NCBI GenBank assembly: GCA_902488815.1
Contig: CABTXP010000033.1
Location: forward strand, 1 to 12,820
DNA: 12,820 nucleotides
Reading direction: 5' to 3'
From: an uncultured Eubacteriales bacterium
Lineage (GTDB): Bacteria; Bacillota; Clostridia; Tissierellales; Peptoniphilaceae
Shown here: in pieces, positions 6,366 to 11,305 of the stretch
Position numbering within the stretch: position 1 is the first letter of the stretch
Layout: the number at the start of each line of letters is the position of its first letter
Translations under genes and position numbers: made by a program
The notes under the pieces: generated by a model
Told to the model about the DNA's origin: nothing
Databases searched by the model: none
What the model saw: the letters and a program-made list of their open reading frames with translations, nothing else

Positions 6366-7234
6366 AAAACAACAAAATTGCAATAATAGATTCATCAGTG
6401 GGAATAATTTCCACATACGAATTTGTAGGAAAAAACATAAGTGAATATTTCGAATTTTATATAGACAATCAAGGCTCAACCTTCGGCAACTACAGAGACA
6501 TTGAACCCTTTGTAAAAAGATGGGAAAAGATTTTAAACTCAAATTATAAACTCATTATGGTCTCCGACTTCGACCTTGCCTTTGAGCTTTACAACATAGA
6601 CTGTGAAGTCGTAACAGGTATTGAAAGTTTAATAGAAGATACAAAGGAAGGGAAGAGTCTTTACATCGCAAGCAGAAATTTTAAAGAGCGTCAAGACTTT
6701 AAGGGCATGAATGTAAAGCCGGAAGACATTGTGGACGGATCATTACTTATAAACGCCTGTGAAGACGGCATCTTTGAAGGGGAAGTCTTGGATCAAATTT
6801 TGGCCGATGTACTTAATATGGACTGCTCAAATTACGACAAAGTATATCTCTTAAGCTCCAACCTTCATCTCATAAGACCTGCAATTGAAGCACAACTTAA
6901 GGCTTCAGGCTTTGTAGGTTGTGTTAAATCTTTTGTAGAGTTTTTAGAATCCGAGGCGGAAGATTTTGAAAAGACGGACAAAGTTACACCCGGCCCGAAA
7001 AATTTTTATACTACAGGAATGAGACAGGCCTTCTACATCCCGGCGGAAAAATTTTTACAACCCGGCAAGCCTCTCGCGGTTCGGTCCTATAATTTTTCCA
7101 CAGGCAGAGAAAATGTAATAAAATTTTTGGACCAAGTAATAAATGCCTTGGACAAAAAAGCAAGGGAAATTGAAGAGGAAAGTAAGCTGAGAGAAGAAGG
7201 CAAAGACGATATGGAAGATAGTGATGACAAGTAA
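6362..7234 (+). CDS. Glutamate racemase-like protein lacking both catalytic cysteines
   Basis: The 290-residue protein follows the Asp/Glu racemase (MurI) pattern from end to end. IAIIDSSVGIIS (6-17) parallels the MurI start IGVFDSGVGGLS, and the GNYRD stretch (42-46) parallels the MurI PYG loop. KLIMVSDFDLA (63-73) parallels the VVACNTAS strand, and VVTGIE (83-88) parallels VIGVIEP. LLSSNLHLIRP (163-173) parallels LGCTHYPLLRP, and FYTTG..QAFYIPAEKFL (215-232) parallels the C-terminal FYTSG...F...AE.FL. In this alignment both proton-transfer cysteines are serine (Ser68, Ser165) and the paired Thr and His are Phe70 and Asn167, so racemisation is unlikely. A charged tail (about 264-290) extends beyond the usual end. 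It is coupled to ispE by an ATGA overlap and followed by a terminator. The family link is my hand alignment; function is unknown. A regulatory pseudoenzyme or a new ligand-binding role is possible. Confidence 0.7.
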   Translation: MKNNKIAIIDSSVGIISTYEFVGKNISEYFEFYIDNQGSTFGNYRDIEPFVKRWEKILNSNYKLIMVSDFDLAFELYNIDCEVVTGIESLIEDTKEGKSLYIASRNFKERQDFKGMNVKPEDIVDGSLLINACEDGIFEGEVLDQILADVLNMDCSNYDKVYLLSSNLHLIRPAIEAQLKASGFVGCVKSFVEFLESEAEDFEKTDKVTPGPKNFYTTGMRQAFYIPAEKFLQPGKPLAVRSYNFSTGRENVIKFLDQVINALDKKAREIEEESKLREEGKDDMEDSDDK

Positions 7235-7272
7235 GAAGAGAAGTCAAAGAACATTTAGAGTATATAGTAAAC

Positions 7273-7299
7273 AAAAAAAGGGCATGTGCCCTTTTTTTT
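7273..7299. terminator. Bidirectional terminator between the racemase-like gene and vanZ-like gene
   Basis: GGGC (7280-7283) pairs with GCCC (7288-7291) around ATGT. It is flanked by seven A on the left and eight T on the right, which extend the stem and provide a U tract on either strand. It lies between convergent genes (stops at 7234 on + and 7314 on -) and should end both transcripts. Confidence 0.9.
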
Positions 7300-7313
7300 G
7301 TGAATATTTTTGC

Positions 7314-7754
7314 TTAAAGTTCGCTTCTTATCTTCAGTTTTTTAAATAAACAGAAAAATCCATATCCGATAATCGTTCTGAAAATTACATGATCAATTTC
7401 AAATACACCGACTTGTGTTACTCTTGAGAGAAATGAAGTTAACAAAGCTGTTAAGAAAAAATACAGGAGATATTTTTTCAGTTCTATTGCTTTATCATTT
7501 GCGCTAAATCCAAAAACTATAGATAAGGGCAAAAGGGCAAAACAGGAAATAATTTGTTTAACAATGGTAGTTTTGTTAAAGTGGTCGTAATACTTTATAT
7601 ATTGGGCTAATGTCCTGAAAGGAATCAAATTAATTCCGCTGCCGCTGAGATTATATACCGTCGGGGTTCCTCTATAAAAAAAGATAAATTGAACCAAAAG
7701 TAAAACTATAGCATAAACTGCTCCATATACAACAAACTTACGTTCACTTTTCAT
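7314..7754 (-). CDS. VanZ-like family membrane protein
   Basis: This is a 146-residue integral membrane protein with hydrophobic helices at about 8-27, 65-83, 95-110 and 122-138. The family signature NLIPFRTLAQY (42-52) follows the first helix. The late segment RVTQVGVFEIDHVIFRTIIGY (111-131) matches the VanZ pattern of a DIDD-like motif followed by an Asn-Thr-Gly helix. It is degenerate: EIDH replaces DIDD, and Arg126 stands where Asn is usual. VanZ itself gives low-level teicoplanin resistance by an unclear mechanism; most homologues have no known role. The ATG is preceded by GGGGGAGG (complement of 7759-7766). It is a lone gene, separated from its neighbours by two palindromes with identical cores. 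Confidence 0.75.
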   Translation of the reverse strand: MKSERKFVVYGAVYAIVLLLVQFIFFYRGTPTVYNLSGSGINLIPFRTLAQYIKYYDHFNKTTIVKQIISCFALLPLSIVFGFSANDKAIELKKYLLYFFLTALLTSFLSRVTQVGVFEIDHVIFRTIIGYGFFCLFKKLKIRSEL

Positions 7755-7775
7755 ACAACCTCCCCCTTTATATTC

Positions 7776-7801
7776 ATTATATATATATATATATATGCAA
7801 A
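7776..7801 (-). promoter_or_regulatory. Candidate vanZ-like promoter containing a TA repeat
   Basis: Read on the - strand, a perfect -10 TATAAT is the complement of 7776-7781. No -35 is well placed: TTTGCA (complement of 7796-7801) is 14 bases away, and TTGTTC is 22. The spacer is filled by the TA repeat, so the promoter is weak as it stands or depends on the repeat length. Confidence 0.3.
7778..7796. repeat. TA dinucleotide microsatellite
   Basis: Strictly alternating T and A over 19 bases lies about 25 bases upstream of the vanZ-like start and overlaps its likely promoter. Tracts of this kind can change length by slippage. Confidence 0.8.
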
Positions 7802-7807
7802 CGGAAC

Positions 7808-7825
7808 AAAGGGCATGTGCCCTTT
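7808..7825. terminator. Second GGGCATGTGCCC hairpin, likely terminator of the pgeF-HAD unit
   Basis: AAAGGGC (7808-7814) pairs with GCCCTTT (7819-7825) around ATGT. The core is identical to the hairpin at 7280-7291. It lies 19 bases beyond the HAD gene stop on the - strand. The downstream T tract on that strand is short and broken, so termination may be partial. It is a better terminator for + strand transcripts, though no + gene precedes it. Confidence 0.6.
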
Positions 7826-7843
7826 TATTTCTTTATTTTAAAA

Positions 7844-8635
7844 TTATTTTAATATAAATTTTTCTATTGCTTCGTTAAAGCCTTCAGATCTTTTTTTCGT
7901 CGCCACATAGTCGGCGATTTCTTTTAGCGAGTTCACGGCGTTTGCCACGGCTACTCCGAAGCCCGCATGGGTTAAGAGTAGTGCGTCGTTGGTGTTGTCC
8001 CCAAGTGCCATTATCTCTTCCTTCTTGACATTTAATTTTTCCGCCAAGGTGTCCAAGGCCTGTCCTTTGTTCACACCCTTTTCCATTACTTCAATTAAAT
8101 GGGATTCGGACTGTGCAAAGTAGGCCTTGTCCCCATACAATTTTTCCAACTCATGTTGCAGTGCCGGCACTTCACTTGGAGAAGCGGCGATTAAGAGTTT
8201 CGGCGTCTCTATATCTTTTAATTTTTTCAAGTCTTTCGTTTCTTTATACTTTACAAATTTCAAGTCCGGGTCGGGATGAGCCTTTGTGTTTAATTTTTCC
8301 ACTACTATTTCGTCCTTGTCATAGACTTGAAGGTAAAGCTGCCTCTCTCTTACAAATTCCACTATGCCTTCTTGCACGTCCTTGGGTACGACGGACTTGT
8401 ATATATATGTGCCGTCTAAATTTCTTATATTGGCCCCGTTATAACATATGAGAGGCGTGTCTATGCCTATTTTTTCCCCTATGGCCTTTGCCGAGGGGTA
8501 ACTTCTTCCCGTGGCGATTGCCAATGTACGTCCCCGACGCACAAGCTCTTTGCAAATTTCTACTGTGGACTGGGGAATGCTGCCGTCCTTTGCCAAAAGG
8601 GTGTTGTCCAAATCCGTTACTATTAGTTTATACAA
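7844..8635 (-). CDS. Cof-type HAD-IIB family phosphatase
   Basis: This 263-residue cytosolic hydrolase belongs to the Cof/YbiV group, which dephosphorylates sugar phosphates, FMN, PLP or similar small phosphoesters. Motif I is DLDNTLL with nucleophile Asp8 and Asp10. Motif II is ATGRSY (Thr42), typical of Cof proteins. A C2-type cap spans roughly 85-185. Motif III is Lys190 in the VNKG sequence, and motif IV is GDNTND (212-217), binding Mg2+. The start is a TTG at 8635, with AAGGA 9 bases upstream, overlapping the end of the membrane-protein gene by 8 bases. It is the last gene of a three-gene overlapping unit. Substrate cannot be inferred. Confidence 0.9.
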   Translation of the reverse strand: MYKLIVTDLDNTLLAKDGSIPQSTVEICKELVRRGRTLAIATGRSYPSAKAIGEKIGIDTPLICYNGANIRNLDGTYIYKSVVPKDVQEGIVEFVRERQLYLQVYDKDEIVVEKLNTKAHPDPDLKFVKYKETKDLKKLKDIETPKLLIAASPSEVPALQHELEKLYGDKAYFAQSESHLIEVMEKGVNKGQALDTLAEKLNVKKEEIMALGDNTNDALLLTHAGFGVAVANAVNSLKEIADYVATKKRSEGFNEAIEKFILK

Positions 8636-9197
8636 GACCCACCGTCCTTACATAGTGAAATATAAAGTACAAAAGCGCCACTACGAGTACCAAGCTTATG
8701 AGTCTGTAAAAGAGCATAAAAAGCTCTCGTGTCCTTTTATTGGTAAAAGGTTCGTACAAAGGGCTTCCCGTCTCGGGAAGTTTAACTCTAAAGGGATAGA
8801 CGGGCACATCCTCTTGACCTGTTAAGGGCTTCTCCACATCTATTAACTCATCTCTTAAATAGTGCTTCTTTATAATCTTATAACCCCTTTCCGCTGCGTT
8901 TATGTGGGCATCAAAGACATAGTCCCACCTTTGGGTAAGTGCCACCGCAATTCTGCCCAAGACAAGTAGTGTTATGATCAAAAATATGGACAAAAGAGGT
9001 ATGTCGATACTGAAAGAGAATGCCAATATACCGCCTATCATAGCCATGTAAATACTGTTAAAGGTAAGTCTTTCGTTTTCCACATGTCGTGCGTGCATTA
9101 AGTTTTGGTTAATAAAGTTCATGATAAAAGCGGCTTGCTTTTCATCCATGTCCTTTATTTCTAAAATTTGTTTTTTGTTTTCCAATTTTCTCCTCAC
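8628..9197 (-). CDS. Uncharacterised membrane protein (three predicted helices)
   Basis: I do not recognise a named family. Up to 189 residues: a polar N-terminal region with a conserved-looking segment HARHVENERLTFNSIY (35-50), then a helix hairpin (about 48-63 and 67-85). A charged cytosolic-type middle follows (86-160), then a third helix (162-182) and a short tail. The helix-pair arrangement after a polar helix recalls SLATT-type proteins, but I cannot confirm that. The GTG at 9197 overlaps the pgeF stop by 4 bases. An in-frame TTG at 9185 has AGGAG 4 bases upstream, and an ATG lies at 9149, so the start is uncertain. It lies in a coupled unit between pgeF and the HAD phosphatase. Confidence 0.7.
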   Translation of the reverse strand: MRRKLENKKQILEIKDMDEKQAAFIMNFINQNLMHARHVENERLTFNSIYMAMIGGILAFSFSIDIPLLSIFLIITLLVLGRIAVALTQRWDYVFDAHINAAERGYKIIKKHYLRDELIDVEKPLTGQEDVPVYPFRVKLPETGSPLYEPFTNKRTRELFMLFYRLISLVLVVALLYFIFHYVRTVGLV

Positions 9198-9925
9198 TTT
9201 ATAATACTTATTATTGCGTTAAGGCCGTAGTTTTCACCTTCATATCTTGCGGAGTGAAGGTGGGGGTTTCCAAATGTGGACTCTCGTTCTACTTCTATGT
9301 TTTCTTCTTTAATTCCCGCGCGCAAAAGGACGTCCAAGTTCGCCTGCTTCATGTTCAGGTGATACTTGCCTGAGCATTTCTTTTCAAAAAAGCTGTCACG
9401 GTTTGTAAATTTTTCGAAGGCTTTATAGACTTCTTCTCCCACTTCATAATCTTCTATTGAAATGGTGGGGCCTATGTAGGCGCAAATATTTTCCCTCTTG
9501 CAAAAGAAGGTGCTTTCCATTTTCGCCGCCGCTTTGGCGCCGATTTCTTTACAAGTGCCGCGCCATCCCGAGTGGACCACAGCCTGTACTTTTTTTACCG
9601 GGTCAAAGAGGATAATCGGGGTGCAGTCCGCCATTTTTATTAACAGGGCAACATTCTTTTCATTTGTCACCATGGCATCCGTATTTAATATTATGCGTCC
9701 GTAGGCAAACTTAACCGTGTTTTCCATGTCCGGCACTTTAACGTGATCCGTGTGGTCTTGAAATGCGGAGTAGATCATGGAAGGCTCTTCTTTCATTTCG
9801 AGTAACAGGTCTTCCACGTCTTTTATTACTTTTTTATTTTGTGTCTTGTATCTGAAGTTGTAATTAGATCCGCCGACTAGATTTGCAAGTCCCAGGTCGG
9901 ATAATTTTTTTGAGTATATTTTCAT
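9194..9925 (-). CDS. pgeF: Polyphenol oxidase/LACC1-family protein (YlmD/PgeF)
   Basis: This is a member of the YfiH/YlmD family. Homologues have been reported as laccase-like oxidases, purine nucleoside-cleaving enzymes (LACC1), and a peptidoglycan-editing factor in E. coli. The length of 243 residues is typical. The putative metal/active-site residues are present: His58 in the QDH motif (family QVHG), Cys101 in MADCTPIILFD, and His118 in VVHSGWRGT. AYIGPTISIEDYEVGEEV (149-166) matches the family signature. The C-terminal HSARYEGENYG departs from the usual SYRR...GR ending. It is the first gene of the - strand unit, and its stop overlaps the next start. An AAAGGGA ribosome site precedes the ATG. 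Confidence 0.92.
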   Translation of the reverse strand: MKIYSKKLSDLGLANLVGGSNYNFRYKTQNKKVIKDVEDLLLEMKEEPSMIYSAFQDHTDHVKVPDMENTVKFAYGRIILNTDAMVTNEKNVALLIKMADCTPIILFDPVKKVQAVVHSGWRGTCKEIGAKAAAKMESTFFCKRENICAYIGPTISIEDYEVGEEVYKAFEKFTNRDSFFEKKCSGKYHLNMKQANLDVLLRAGIKEENIEVERESTFGNPHLHSARYEGENYGLNAIISIIK

Positions 9926-9949
9926 TTTTATTCCCTTTGTTTTAATGTT

Positions 9950-9958
9950 ATTATACCA
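9950..9958 (-). promoter_or_regulatory. Extended -10 promoter candidate for pgeF
   Basis: On the - strand the intergenic region reads TGGTATAAT, a perfect -10 with the TGn extension (complement of 9950-9958). The -35 at 17 bases is poor, as is common for extended -10 promoters. It lies in the 46-base divergent gap shared with trmL, about 25 bases before the pgeF ATG. Confidence 0.5.
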
Positions 9959-9971
9959 TTAGAGGTGTTTT

Positions 9972-10439
9972 ATGAGTTTAAATATTGTTTTATATGAGCC
10001 GGAAATCCCTTTTAACACGGGAGCGATTTCCAGAACCTGTGCTTTGACACATACGAAGCTTCACTTAATTGAGCCCTTAGGTTTTTCCATCAGCGAAAAG
10101 GCGGTAAAGCGTGCAGGCTTGGACTACTGGCCCTATGTGGATCTTACCGTGTATAAAAATTACGAAGAATTTTTGGATAAGAATAGAGAGGGAAGACTTT
10201 TCTTTGCTTCAACCAAGTCTTCTCATATTTACACCGATGTTAAGTATGAGGACGGTGACTACTTGGTTTTCGGCCCGGAGACGAGGGGGCTGCCTGAAGA
10301 TGTAATTTTTTCCGACAGGGGTACCAACATCAGAATACCCATGATCGGGGAGCTTAAGAGAAGCCTAAACCTCTCCAACTCCGTTTCAATCGTCTTATAC
10401 GAAGCACTTAGACAAGTAAACTTTTTAGATTTGGTATAG
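9972..10439 (+). CDS. trmL: tRNA (cytidine/uridine-34 2'-O)-methyltransferase
   Basis: This SPOUT-family methyltransferase acts on the ribose of the wobble base 34 in tRNA-Leu isoacceptors. At 155 residues it is the short TrmL form without extra domains. Motif 1 is PFNTGAISRTC (13-23) with Asn15, Gly17 and Arg21. Motif 2 is FGPETRGLP (100-108), and motif 3 is IPMIGELKRSLNLSNSVSIV (122-141), which form the SAM-binding trefoil knot. The GAGGTG ribosome site is 4 bases from the ATG. It leads the right-hand + strand unit: the YitT gene follows 8 bases after its stop, and its TAG stop forms part of that gene's ribosome site. Confidence 0.95.
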   Translation: MSLNIVLYEPEIPFNTGAISRTCALTHTKLHLIEPLGFSISEKAVKRAGLDYWPYVDLTVYKNYEEFLDKNREGRLFFASTKSSHIYTDVKYEDGDYLVFGPETRGLPEDVIFSDRGTNIRIPMIGELKRSLNLSNSVSIVLYEALRQVNFLDLV

Positions 10440-10447
10440 GAGATTTT

Positions 10448-11305
10448 ATGAAAAAAATTGATTTTAAAAAACTCTTTATGATTTCAATAGGTGCTACCTT
10501 TTTGGTATGCGGCCTTAACTTTTTTTTAATTCCAAATAATTTGGCAGTTGGCGGTGCCACAGGTATGGCGGTTTTGTTATCCCATGTCTTCACAAAGTTT
10601 GACACGGGGCAAATCCTCTTTGTACTGAATATTTTGCTCTTTGTTTTAGGCTTTAAAATTTTGGGAGCAAATTTCGGCTTCTATACAATTTACGGCGCTT
10701 TATACCTGGCGGTTATTCTGTCTTTGTTGGAAAAATTTTTCCCAATTACTCGTCCTCTCACAGACGACCTTTTAATAAATGTAGTCTTCGGCGTGGCACT
10801 CGGTGGAATCGGAACGGCAATTGTAATTAATCAAGGGGCATCCACCGGAGGTACGGATATTTTGGCAAAGATTATTCAAAAATATTCCCGCCTTTCCTTC
10901 GGAGCATCTTTAATGCTGATAGACGGACTTGTAACTTTCGGCGCTGCCGTAATTTTCTCACCTACTCACGGTATGTACTCACTACTTGGTGTTATTATAA
11001 ACTCTCTTGTTATTGACAGACTTTTGCAAGGCTTTGACAGCAAGTTTGCCATTACAATTATTTCGGAGCAAAACGAAGTTATTAATGAGTATGTTTTAAA
11101 GGAACTGGGAAGAGGTACAACTGTGTACCAAGCTACGGGAGGCTTTTCCAAATCACCTAAGACCGTCATTACAACCATTCTTGACAAGAGAAGCTATGTC
11201 AAGCTTAAGGACTATGTAAAGACTGTGGACTCTCGCGCTTTTGTCTATGTTTCAAATGTAAGTGAAGTGGAGGGAGAGGGTTTCACCTTCGATATAATTG
11301 AATAA
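10448..11305 (+). CDS. YitT family membrane protein
   Basis: This is a 285-residue member of the YitT family (YitT/YqfU group in Bacillus). About five or six membrane helices occupy residues 9-28, 35-50, 55-73, 79-95, 108-127 and 155-190. The family-typical GGATGMAVLLSH (35-46) and NQGASTGGTDILAKI (128-142) are present. A soluble C-terminal domain of the DUF2179 type (about 205-285) contains ELGRGTTVYQATGGFS (219-234), the usual glycine-rich signature, and ends in the ferredoxin-like SRAFVYVSNVSEVEG stretch. The biochemical function of the family is not established; transport or sensing is often suggested. It is coupled upstream to trmL and overlaps the helicase start by 8 bases. Confidence 0.9.
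   Translation: MKKIDFKKLFMISIGATFLVCGLNFFLIPNNLAVGGATGMAVLLSHVFTKFDTGQILFVLNILLFVLGFKILGANFGFYTIYGALYLAVILSLLEKFFPITRPLTDDLLINVVFGVALGGIGTAIVINQGASTGGTDILAKIIQKYSRLSFGASLMLIDGLVTFGAAVIFSPTHGMYSLLGVIINSLVIDRLLQGFDSKFAITIISEQNEVINEYVLKELGRGTTVYQATGGFSKSPKTVITTILDKRSYVKLKDYVKTVDSRAFVYVSNVSEVEGEGFTFDIIE

Noticed and set aside
6043..6438. A 131-codon - strand open frame opposite ispE and the racemase-like gene
   Set aside because: It spans the junction of two coupled + strand genes in antisense and its composition (Leu/Ser/Cys-rich, no motif) is typical of a shadow frame.
6362..7234. Annotating this gene as functional murI or as a DegV-like protein
   Set aside because: Both catalytic cysteine positions are serine, and the motif order fits the Asp/Glu racemase fold rather than the DegV fatty-acid-binding fold.
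7778..7826. Insertion-sequence remnant or attachment site beside the vanZ-like gene
   Set aside because: No transposase fragment, terminal inverted repeats or target duplication are visible; only the shared hairpin and the TA repeat are seen.
8511..8825. A 104-codon + strand open frame across the HAD/membrane-protein junction
   Set aside because: It is antisense to two well-supported overlapping genes, has no ribosome site and shows no recognisable protein pattern.
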